Source: Pseudomonadota bacterium (GTDB taxonomy: Bacteria > Pseudomonadota > Gammaproteobacteria > Steroidobacterales > JBCBZW01). From it: a stretch of DNA of 64,000 nt. The stretch lies in NCBI GenBank assembly GCA_039193195.1, contig JBCCWS010000006.1, forward strand, positions 62,001 through 126,000, written 5' to 3'. Positions 45,678 through 56,200 of the stretch are shown piece after piece; within the stretch, counting starts at the first letter, position 1, and each line of letters begins with the position of its first letter. Made by a program: the position numbers and the translations under genes. Below the pieces are notes generated by a model. That model saw only the letters and a list, made by a program, of their open reading frames with translations, ran no database searches and had not been told where the DNA came from.

Positions 45678-48600
45678 GAGCGATCCTCCTCCAGCAGCCG
45701 CGCGGCTTCCTCGTCGCTGAGTCCTTCGAGCTCGGATAGCAAGGCGTCCAGATCCTCGCCCGCCGTGGTGCGCTCGAGTTCCGCCGAGATGACCCGCGCC
45801 GCACTCGCCACCGTGGGCGCCTCAAAGAAGCGCTCCACCGGGACGTCGAGCGCGAAGCGTGAGGTGATCTTCGACAGCAGCATGGTGGCGAGCAGTGAGT
45901 CCCCGCCAAGATCGAAGAACGGATCCTCCACACCCACCTGCTCAAGGCCCAGCACATCTGCCCAGATCTCCGCCACGGCCGCTTCGATCTCGTTTCGCGG
46001 CGCCACGTAGGCGGTAGCGATCTGCGGCCGCGGCGAGCGGGACGCCGGCCCGCCTTGCGCGGGCTGCGCGTCGCCGGCGCGTAGCCGATGCGACACTTCT
46101 CGGCGCCGCTGCACCAGATCGCGCGTCGACACGAAGGTGTGCCTGAGGTCGGGCACCGCCAGGATTCGCTCGAGGAGTCCCATGGCGTCGGCCACGGGCA
46201 GGGCTTGAATCGCGAGCCCCGCGGGACCCGATCGGCCCTCGTCCCACACGTCCCAGCTCACGCTGCGCCAGGGGTCGCCCTTGGCGGTGGCGAAGGCATC
46301 GAGAAAGGCGTTCGCCGCGGTGTAGCTCAAAGTGCCCAGACCGCCTAGGAGCGAGGCCAGGGACGACCACAGCACGACCGCCTGAGGCTGATGGGCGCGC
46401 AGCGCCGTCGCCAGCGCGCGAGTGCCCTCCACCTTCGCCCCTAATGGCGCGATGAGGTCTTCCGTCGTCGTGGTCTGCAGCGGAGTGCGCGAGGCCACGT
46501 TCGCCAGGTGCAGCACCAGTCCGAGCGCACCGTGGCGCGCGCTGATGTCGTCAAACAGTGCGGTGAGCGCCTCCGCGTCGGTGATGTCCACCCGGTGGTG
46601 CTCGAACACCTCGGCCTGGGCGGCCAGCGCAGTGAGTTCCTCGTCTGGGGCGTCGCCTGCCCGACGGCTCGCCACCACGACACGAACCCCGCGCTCCTCG
46701 ACCAGCCAGCGTGCGATCGCCCGCCCAATCCGGCCGAGCCCGCCGATCAACACCACTAGCGTACCCTGCGCCAAGGACGGCGCCGCGGGCAGATCGAGGG
46801 CCTGGAGGCACTCACCCCAGCGGTGACGGCCGCGCAGGGCCACGATGCCCTCTGGCCGATCTACTGTCGCAAGTTCGCGATACAAGCGCCGTACCACCGC
46901 ACCGTCATCGCGATCGACATCGATTACCCGTAGCGCTGGCTCGCTCACCTCCTGGGGCGCGACGCGCAGAGCGCCGAGGATGGTCGCCAGGTCGGGATCG
47001 AGGTCATCGCCGTCCGTTACGTCGGCAAGTCCTTGCGTCACGACGGCCAGCTGGTGAGCGGCGCCGCCGACGCGCTCCCCCACCCCGCCTGACGTCCCCC
47101 GACCCAACAACGTCCGTAGCAAGCTCGTTGTAGTCGCCAGGTACTCGGCGGCGGCGGATGCGGTCGACGACGGGGCTGCCTGGAGGGTGGTGCCAGTGAT
47201 GTACACCATGCGCACCGATGCGCCCTCTTCCTCGATAGCGCGCACGGCTGACGCCACGCCCGCGAGGTCCTGAACAGAGCTCTGCTGCACCGGGAGGCCG
47301 GCCTGCTCCAACGCTGCCACTAGGCCGGTCGCCACGTGGCTGTCGTGCGCCACCACCAGCCAGTGTTCAGTGGCATCCGCCACGTCACCCGGCGGCACGC
47401 TCTGCGCCAGCCGCTGCCAGGCGGGGAGCCAGACCCGTCCCTCAGGTACGCGCGTGGGGTCCGCGTCCGTGGCGGCATCCACCGCGGACGTGGCCGCCGC
47501 GGTCCGGTCCACCCAGTGGCGCTCGCGCTGGAACGGATACAAGGCAAGTCCGGGTACGCGCCTGGCCTTCTCCTGGGAGTTGAACGGATCCAGCGCCACC
47601 GTGAGACCGCCGGACCAAAGGCCAGCGCTAGTCGTGAGCCAGGTACGCGCGTCCGCTACGCGATCCTCGGCGTTGACCGGCGCCAGCGAGGCCATGCGCC
47701 GGGCGGAGGGCGCCGCCTCGCGCGCCAGCGGCAACAAGGTCTCCCCGGTGCCCAGCTCCACGAACACGGTGCCGGCGTCGGCCGCCACCTGCGTCAGGGC
47801 GCTGCCGAAGCGCACGGCCTCGCGCAGCTGGCGGCCCCAATAGGCGGGGTCCGTCGCCTCCTCGCAGGTCAACGGAGCGCCCGACACGTTCGAGATGACG
47901 GCGCGGCTCGGCGCCCGCAGCTCGACGGTCGCCACCGTCTCCACGAAGGGCTCCACCGCCCCATCCACGAGCGGCGAGTGGAAGGCGTGCGAGGTCGCCA
48001 GCGGCTTCACGTTTAGGCCGAGCCCGGCCAGCTTCTCGGCCAGTGACGCGATGGCCTCGGTCGGTCCCGCCAGGGTCGTTGCACTCGGTCCGTTCACTGC
48101 CGCAACGACGACATCGCCAGCGCCCTGCACGTGCTCGGCGAGCGCGTCCGCCGACGCGCGCACGGCGAGCATCGACCCGCGCGGCTGCGCCGCCAGGATC
48201 CGTCCGCGTGCCGCCACCAACAGCAGTCCGTCTTCCTCGCTGAATACATCCGCTAGGCAGGCCGCAGCGAGCTCGCCCAAGCTATGTCCCAGCATGAGCG
48301 TGGGCTCGACCCCACGCTCGAGCCAGCATCGCCCGAGGGCGACTTCCAGGGCGAACAGCAGGGGCTGGGCGATGGCCGTATCGTCGATCGCCGCGGGATC
48401 GGGCGCGCCCGCCCGGGTGAACCAGGGCAACGGGTCCACCCCCAGCAGCTTCTCCAGGCGGCCACACAGGCGAACTAGGTGCTCGCGCAGGCGGCGATCG
48501 CTCGCCAGCAGCTGACGCGCGAGGCCGAGGCGCTGGGCCCCCTGCCCCGGCAGCAGCCAAACGACGCGCTCGATCGGCGCCACCGGCACGAGGGCACCCG

Positions 48601-50209
48601 GGGTCCGCAAGCGAGCCGCTGCGTCTGCCCCGTCCGTCGCCGCGATCGCACAGCGCGCGGCCATCACGCGCCGGCCTTGGCGTAGGGTTGCGCCCACGTC
48701 CTGCAGCGAGGGCGCTGGGGACTGCCGCTCCAGGGCGACGGCGAGCGCCTCACCGCGCGCGGCGAGCGCGGCCGGCGTCTGGGCCGACAGCGGCAACAGC
48801 ACGGGAAGGGGCCCCTCGGCGGCGTTGGCAGCCGCGTCGGCGCTGGCGGACACTGCCTGAGCGTTGACCCGCGCGGTGCATTCGGGCGCTTGCTCGAGGA
48901 CCAAATGCACGTTGGTGCCGCCGATGCCGAAGGCACTGACGCTGGCCCGCCGGGGCGCACCATTCGCCGGGCGCCACTCGCTCGCCGACTGGGGCACGTA
49001 GAATCGCTCGCCTAAGGCGATGTCTGGGTTGATCGCCTCGAACTCCGGCTGCGGCGGCAGCGTGGCGTGCTCCAAGGCGAGCACCGCCTTGATCAGCCCA
49101 GCTACACCGGCGGCGGCATCGAGGTGGCCGATGCTCGCCTTGATCGCGCCGAGCGCGCACCGCTCCCCCGGGGAGTCGCCGAAGGCCTTGCGCAGGGCGG
49201 CGATCTCGATCGGGTCACCGAGGCGCGTGCCCGTGCCGTGGGTCTCCACGAAACCGATCGTGTCCGGATCGACGCCCGCGACCGCCAGCGCTTCGGCCAC
49301 CACGTCCGCCTGCCCATCCACCCCGGGCGCCCCGAAGCCGACCTTGACCGCGCCGTCGTTGTTGATCGCCGAGCCGCGCAAGACGGCCCGTATCGGATCG
49401 CCGTCGGCGAGCGCATCTTCCAAGCGCCGCAGCACCACGACGCCAACGCCGCTGCCGGGCACGGTGCCGCGCGCGCCGCTGTCGAAGGGCCGGCAGTGAC
49501 CGTCGGGCGACAGCACGCCGCCCTCCTGCGCCAAATACCCCTGAGTGGTCGGCACGAAGATGGAGGCGCCGCCCGCAAGCGCGACGTCACAGCTGTGCAT
49601 CAGCAGCGCCTGGGCCGCCAAGTGCACCGCCACGGCCGACGACGAGCACGCGCTTTGCACATCGACGCTCGGTCCACGCAGGTCCAGGCGGTAGGAGACG
49701 CGGGTGGTGAAGAAGTCCTTCTCCGTGCCGAGCGAGCCGAGGCGCAGACGATCGATCAGGTCCCCGTCCGCGTGCAGCGGATCGGCCCCGGCGAGAATCT
49801 GGTTAGCGAAGTAGCTGCTCGCACTCACGCCCCCGTAGATGCCCGCGCGAAGATCACCGCCAGGGGCGATGGCGGCGTCTTCCAGCGCCTCGAAGGCACA
49901 CTCCAGGAACAGGCGGTGCTGGGGGTCCGTGAAGGCCGCCTCGCGCGGGCTCATGCCGAACAGGCCCGCATCGAACCCCGCCACCTCCTCGAGCACGCCG
50001 CGGGCGCGCACGTAGGCGGGGTCTCGCAGCTGGCGCTCGGGCACGCCGGCCGCCGCCAGCTCCGCCTCGCTGAGCGTGCGGATGCCGCGGCTCCCCGTGC
50101 GTAACAGCTCCCACAGGGCCGCCACGCTGGGGGCCCCCGGGAAGCGGCCGGACATGCCGACGATGGCGATCGCATCGTCTGGCAGGGCCGGTGGCACGGC
50201 CTGACTCAC
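45674..50209 (-). CDS. PKS-2: KS-AT-KR-ACP module
   Basis: 1511 aa, GTG start overlapping the NRPS-1 stop (GTGA). KS 10-430 with active Cys near 186 (SACSSSAV), HGTGTRLGDP and SIGHLDAAAG; AT about 550-850 with GQGAQ, GHSLGE near 642 and HAFHSP, so malonyl-type; KR with nucleotide motif IGGLGRIG near 1153 and an intact catalytic SYTAAN near 1297; ACP near 1435 (LGGDSLLAT); C-terminal tail LSELEGLSDEEAARLL. It should extend the Lys-like aminoacyl chain from NRPS-1 by one malonate and reduce the ketone, giving a statine-like gamma-amino-beta-hydroxy unit, then pass it to NRPS-2. Confidence 0.93.
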   Translation of the reverse strand: MSQAVPPALPDDAIAIVGMSGRFPGAPSVAALWELLRTGSRGIRTLSEAELAAAGVPERQLRDPAYVRARGVLEEVAGFDAGLFGMSPREAAFTDPQHRLFLECAFEALEDAAIAPGGDLRAGIYGGVSASSYFANQILAGADPLHADGDLIDRLRLGSLGTEKDFFTTRVSYRLDLRGPSVDVQSACSSSAVAVHLAAQALLMHSCDVALAGGASIFVPTTQGYLAQEGGVLSPDGHCRPFDSGARGTVPGSGVGVVVLRRLEDALADGDPIRAVLRGSAINNDGAVKVGFGAPGVDGQADVVAEALAVAGVDPDTIGFVETHGTGTRLGDPIEIAALRKAFGDSPGERCALGAIKASIGHLDAAAGVAGLIKAVLALEHATLPPQPEFEAINPDIALGERFYVPQSASEWRPANGAPRRASVSAFGIGGTNVHLVLEQAPECTARVNAQAVSASADAAANAAEGPLPVLLPLSAQTPAALAARGEALAVALERQSPAPSLQDVGATLRQGRRVMAARCAIAATDGADAAARLRTPGALVPVAPIERVVWLLPGQGAQRLGLARQLLASDRRLREHLVRLCGRLEKLLGVDPLPWFTRAGAPDPAAIDDTAIAQPLLFALEVALGRCWLERGVEPTLMLGHSLGELAAACLADVFSEEDGLLLVAARGRILAAQPRGSMLAVRASADALAEHVQGAGDVVVAAVNGPSATTLAGPTEAIASLAEKLAGLGLNVKPLATSHAFHSPLVDGAVEPFVETVATVELRAPSRAVISNVSGAPLTCEEATDPAYWGRQLREAVRFGSALTQVAADAGTVFVELGTGETLLPLAREAAPSARRMASLAPVNAEDRVADARTWLTTSAGLWSGGLTVALDPFNSQEKARRVPGLALYPFQRERHWVDRTAAATSAVDAATDADPTRVPEGRVWLPAWQRLAQSVPPGDVADATEHWLVVAHDSHVATGLVAALEQAGLPVQQSSVQDLAGVASAVRAIEEEGASVRMVYITGTTLQAAPSSTASAAAEYLATTTSLLRTLLGRGTSGGVGERVGGAAHQLAVVTQGLADVTDGDDLDPDLATILGALRVAPQEVSEPALRVIDVDRDDGAVVRRLYRELATVDRPEGIVALRGRHRWGECLQALDLPAAPSLAQGTLVVLIGGLGRIGRAIARWLVEERGVRVVVASRRAGDAPDEELTALAAQAEVFEHHRVDITDAEALTALFDDISARHGALGLVLHLANVASRTPLQTTTTEDLIAPLGAKVEGTRALATALRAHQPQAVVLWSSLASLLGGLGTLSYTAANAFLDAFATAKGDPWRSVSWDVWDEGRSGPAGLAIQALPVADAMGLLERILAVPDLRHTFVSTRDLVQRRREVSHRLRAGDAQPAQGGPASRSPRPQIATAYVAPRNEIEAAVAEIWADVLGLEQVGVEDPFFDLGGDSLLATMLLSKITSRFALDVPVERFFEAPTVASAARVISAELERTTAGEDLDALLSELEGLSDEEAARLLEEDRS

Positions 50210-53200
50210 CGCCGCGCCTCGGACGGGTCGCAGTCGTGGGCCGCCTCATCGTTGGCGCTGTCGAGCGCCTTCGCAGGCGAGCGCGAGCGCCGGCGTTCGA
50301 GGGCCTCACGGCGGGCGCTGACGCGATCGTCCCGCTGCTGCGCCACCGCGGCACTGTCCTGCTCGGCCACGCCGCTGATGTGCCTGGCCAGGGTCTGCAC
50401 CGTCGGGTAGCGAAAGAGGTCCACTAACTCGATCGACGCGCCCAGCCGCTCGGCCAGCTTCGGATGCAGCTGCACCAGCGTGAGCGATGTGCCGCCGAGC
50501 TCGAAGAAGTTGTCGTGCACGCCGACTCGATCGACCTGCAGCGCCTCTTCCCATAAGCGCGCCACCTCCCGTTCGACCTCGCCGGTCGGCGCCACGTGCG
50601 GAGCACTCGCCACGGCCTGCGCGGGCACGAGGGCCCGCAGCGCACGGCGATCCACCTTACCTCGGTTGTCTTGCGGCAGTGACGCCGGACCGACCACCCA
50701 GCGCCCAGGCACCATGTACGTCGGCAGCCGTGACGTGAGGGCCGCCCGAAGATCGACCGCCTCCCGGTCCTCGCTGACGACGAAGGCCACGAGCACGGTC
50801 CCAACGCCGTCGTTAGCCGGCACGTCGAGCACGGCTACCTCGGCCACGCCGTCGAGCGCCGCCACCGCGCGCTCCACCTCGGCGAGTTCCACCCGATGGC
50901 CCCGTACCTTCACCTGCCGATCCACCCGGCCGACGTACTCCAGTGCACCGTCCGGGCGCCGGCGCACGCGATCGCCGGTCCGGTAGAGCCGTGCACCAGG
51001 CACGCCAGACAGGGGATCCGGCACGAAGCGGGCCGCCGTGGCCGCGGGCATTTCGGCATAGCCCCGCGCCAGCGTCGGTCCGCCGACGTACAACTCCCCC
51101 GCCACGCCGACGGGCGCCGGCTCGCCGCGCGCATCGAGCACGTAGAGCGCCGCATCGCCGAAAGCTCGCCCGATGGGAACCTCGGCGCGCCGCGGATCCT
51201 CGGCCTGCTCCGACACCCGGTGGGCGCTGACGACGACCGTCGTCTCCGTCGGGCCGTAGCTATTGACGATCACAGGTGCAGCACGGCCCGCGGCAACGGC
51301 CTCGCGCCACGGCGCCAGCGCAGCGGGCACCAGGCGCTCCCCGCCAAGAATGACCAGGCGCACACACGCGGGCAGCGATTGCGCTCGTTCGGCCAGCGTA
51401 CGCGATAGCTGATGCCAGTACGCCGTTGGCAAATCCACCACAGTGACGCCTGCCTCGGCGCAGCGCTCGACGAAGCGCGCGGCGTCCACGAGCATCGCGG
51501 CATCGCGTGGCACGAGACACGCGCCGGCCGTCAGGGCCCCAAAGATCTCCTCGATGGAAGCATCGAAGGCGAGGGAGGAGAACTGCAGCACGCGATCCTC
51601 AGGGGATAATGCGTACGTCTCCACCGCGGCGCGCGAAAAGCTCGCGAGCGCCTCGTGCTCCACCACCACCCCTTTGGGCGTGCCGGTGGAGCCGGAGGTG
51701 AAGGCGACGTAGGCCGCGTCTCGCGGGCCGATCCTCGGCCTAAGCGCATCATCGAGGGCCTGCTTCGAGCACGGCGCTTGGTCCAGATCCGGGCAGACCG
51801 CGACCTGGCGGTCCCCCGCTTCCAGCGACCACGACGCGTCGCCCGACATGAGCACTCGCGTCACGCCCGCTTGCGCGAGCATCTGCTCGCGACGTTCGCG
51901 AGGCACGCTCTCCTCGATCACCATGAACGCAGCGCCGGCGCGCAGGACGCCCAGCATGGCCCCGATCACGGTTGCTCCGCGTTCCAGAGCGAGCGCGACC
52001 ACATCGCCGCGGCGCACGCCGCCGACGACGAGTTGTTGCGCAACCCGCTGTGCATGGTGATTCAGTTCGCCGTAGCTGATCAGCCGGTGACCGAGGGCGA
52101 TGGCAGGCGCCGTCGGGACCGCCTCCACCCGTGCGTCGAACGCCGCGAGCACATGGTTGTCAGAGGTCGGCAGCGCTTCCGCCAGCGGCGTCACGCTAGC
52201 GGCTGCTACGGAGGCGGCAGCCAGTGCTTCACGCACGGGTGGCAGCGCAGGCACTGGTACCGCGGCTTGCACTTCCAGCGTCATCGCCTCGAGCGCAGCT
52301 GTAGGGGCGGCGGCGATCGCTGCCATCAGCGAGGCGAAGTGGCCGGCTAGCAAATCGCCGTGTGCCCCATCGTAGACATCATCGTGCAGTTCGATGAACA
52401 GGGCGAGTTCGTTCTTGTCATTGAAGTCGCTGACCTGCACCGAAAGGCTCTCGAAGCCGAGGCCCGTGTGCAGCCAACGAATATCGACCGGCGCGCCTGC
52501 AAACTGGTCCGTACCGGCGGTGTGCACGTTCAGCACGACATCGTAGAGGGGCGCGTCGACGGGGTTGCGCACCACCTGCTCGCCGTGGCGCAAGGCGGCC
52601 TTGACGGCGGGACCGGTGCGCGCGAAGAGACTCGCTAGTGAATCCTCCCCCGTCACGGTCATGGTGACCGGTAGCACGCGCATGAACAGGCCGAGGGTCC
52701 CACGCGCGCTCTGGCGGCCGCGATTGCGCCACGGCATGCCCACCACCACTTCCTCGACGCCCGCCGTTCGATGCAGGAAGGCGACGAGCACGGCGAGGAA
52801 CAGGCGCAAGCGCATGACCGGATGGGGTCGCGAGCGACCCGACAGCTGGGCCAGCGCAGCATCGAGCGCACTGCCCACCAAGGCACCGATCGGCACCTCT
52901 AGCTGCCGCGTCGTGAGCCCCTGCTTGATACCCGTTGCCCCATAGCAGCGGGGCGCCTCCGGGCGCTGCGCCAGCAGCCCATCCCAGTAGGCGCGCTGCT
53001 CCTCCCAGGCGCCACCCACGCGCTGCTGTTGCTCCCACGCCAGATGCTCTCGGTAGGATGGGAGCGCAAGCGGCGCGTGGACATCGGAAGACTCGCCGAG
53101 CTGGCGATAAAGCGTCGACACGTGCTCGACGATGAACTGGATGGACTCACCGTCGGACACGATCTGATGCTGCACGAACAACCACGTGAAGCGCTCTGGG

Positions 53201-56200
53201 GACCGGCGGATCAGAACGCTGCGATGGGTGCCCTGCGTAATGTCGAGGGGCTCGAAGGCCAACGCGCGCACCTGCTGCGCGAATGCGTGGTCATCGAGAT
53301 GCGCGAGGTCCAGCGTCGTCAGCGCGAGGTCCGCCGCGTCGTTGATCACCAGCTGCGGCACCCCGTCGCGCTCGACCACCGCGGATCGCATCGCGTCGCT
53401 GGCCCTGACCAGCGCCCCCAGCGCGCGTTCGAAGCGCGCCTCGTCGAGCACTTGCTCCACGTCGACGGTGATCGCCAGCAGATACAACGGACGGGTGGGA
53501 TCGAGGCGCTGCCCGGTCCACACGAGCAGCTGGTTGTCGCTGAGGTTCGATGCCTCACGGTCCGCGCCCAGCACGGGCGACTGGGGTGCCGCAGGGTAAG
53601 GGGCGATCGCCCCCGTGGGCAGCGCCAGACAAGCGCCCAGCGCCGCGACGGTCTGCGTGGGGTCCGCGGTCGCCGCCGCCACCGTCTCCTCGAAGGCACG
53701 CGCGATCGCCTGCGCAGTGCGGCGTTCGAACAGATCGCTGGAAAACTCCAGCATGCCGGTCATGCCGGCGCGCCCTTGCTCACCTAACACTGACGATGGG
53801 TCGTCCAAAAGCAATGAGAGGTCGGTCTTCGCGGTGCCCGTGTCCAGCGGCTCGACGGCGATCTCCAGGTCTTCGACCTGCAGCACGCCGCCCGGCGTGT
53901 TCTGCAGAGCGAAGGCCACCTGGGCGAAGGGCGCGGCCTGCAGGTCGCGATCGCGACGGGCTGCGTCCACGATGACCTCGAAGGGCAGCTCCGCGTTCTC
54001 GAAGGCCGCCAGACTGGTGGTGCGGGTGGCGGCGAGCAGTGCCTCGAAGGTGGCGTCCTCGCTCACCTGCGTTCGCAAGGGGATGGAGTTCACAAAGAAC
54101 CCGACCAGGCCGTGGGTCTCGGCCCGCCGCCGCCCCGCCAGGGGGGAGACGATCACGAGATCCTGCTCACCGCACAGCCGCTGCAGCACCACCTGCCAGG
54201 CTGCCAAGGCCACCATGAAGCGCGTCGCGCGGCAGCGGCGCGCCAGGGCGTCGAGCGCGCTGAGCGCGGCTGCATCGAGTGACACGGGCACCCGCTCACC
54301 GCGGAAGCTCGGTACCGGCGGGCGCACGTGGTCCGTGGGTAGCGAGAGCCGGGCGGGTGCGCCGGCGAGTGTCTCGCGCCACCAGCTCACATCGGCCTCG
54401 TTGTGCGCGTGACGCCGTTGCCACAGAGCGTAATCAGCGTAAGTGATGGGTAACGGTGCGAGCCTCGCCTGAGCGGCGTCGCCGTACGCCTGGGAGTCGG
54501 CGTAGGCGATCCCTAGTTCGCGCAGCATGATGCCGACCGACCAGCCGTCAGCAGCGGCGTGGTGCAGCGTGACGATCAATTCGTGGCACTGCTCGCTCAG
54601 TCGCAGCAGGAGGGCGCGGGCGAGGGGCGGCGTGGCCAGGTCGAACGGCTGCGCTGCGGCCGCGGCCGCGAGCGCCTGCGCTCGGGCCTTGCGGCCCTGC
54701 TCGGGAACGTCCCTCAGGTCGACGAGCTCGAAGGGCATGGCCATCGGCGGGGCCACCACTTGGACGACGTCGAGTGCCGGAGCGCTGCTGGCGGACCCCA
54801 CCGCATGGCCTTGCGTGGGCGCGGCGTCGCCCTCCTCTCCTGCTGCATCGGCACTGCTGCGCGGCACGAGCCCAGCGCGCAGCGGCGCGTGACGCGCCAA
54901 GAGCGCATCGAGCGCTGCGCGCAGGCGTGCCACGTCCAAGTGTCCGCGGAGGATCGCGCGAGCGGGCATGTGGTAGACCGCCGTGCCCGGCAGCAGCTGC
55001 TCCATCAGCCACAGGCGCCGTTGCCCGTAGGAAGCAGGTACCGGCGCGTCACCAAGGTCGTGGCGCGGGATCGGTAGCACGCGCGGCGCGTTGGCGCCAT
55101 CGGCACTCGCTTCGGGAAACGCCGGGCCAACATCACTCGCAGACTCACCTAGCACCTTCGCCAGGTCCGCCACGGTCGTCGCCTGAAACAGCGTGCGCAG
55201 TTCGATCGTAAACCCGAGCTTCTCCTCCAGGTCGGCGATCACGCGGGTGGCAAGCAGGGAGTGGCCACCCAGGTCGAAGAAGTCGTCGGCAATCCCCACC
55301 CGGTCGACGGACAGCACTTGGGCGAAGGACGCGGCGACGAGCGCCTCTAGGGCGTTGCGGGGGGCCACGTAGTGCGTCTCGCGGCTGCCACGCCCTGGAT
55401 CGAGCGCGAGCAGGCGACGGCGATCGAGCTTGCCGCGCGATGTCGTCGGCATCGTGGTGACGGCCACGAAGCGCTCCGGCACCATGTAGCGTGGCAGGCG
55501 AGCCTCCAGGTAATCCCGCAGCGCGCCCGCCAGCTCACCGGCCGACGTGTCCTCAGCCGGTGCGCGTCCGTACACCGCCAGGTCCACATCGGCCGCCACG
55601 GCACTCGAGGGCGCAGCGCCCGTGGCGCCGAGATGCAACTCCAGGCAGCCGTCGCCCGTCGCACTCAGGCGCACGTCGACGGTCGCGCAGTAGCGTTCGC
55701 CCAGCGACCACAGGTCGTCGGGATCGATCGCCGGGCCGACGGTGGCCGCCATCCGCCGGGCGAGCGACGCGGCATCCGCCGGCCGGCCATCGCTGGCGAT
55801 CGGCGCGAACAGCTCCTCGCCCGCCAGCGCGGCAGCGGCAACGCGGGCATTAGGTATCGCCTCGATCACGACCGCCTGCGCACCCCGCCCCGCGGTAAGC
55901 CAGGTCTCTAGCGCCTGGAGATCGGCGAACTCCTCGAAGCGCCGGCGCTGAGGGGCTTGCGCGGACCCTGGGCACGGCTCGTCGAGTTCGAGGACGACGT
56001 CATAGCGGAACTGTGCGAGTTCATTCGCTGCCGCGAAGCGCTTCGGCCGTACGCGCACCCCGCGGATGCGCGGCTGGCGCGCGGCGAGAGCGTGGAAGAA
56101 CGCGGGCGCGACCAGCAACTCGTCTTCGCGCGCCGCCGCCTCTTCGGCGCGCAAGGCCACCTGGGTGACCGACTCATCCTCGCCGGCGCGCGCCAGAGCG

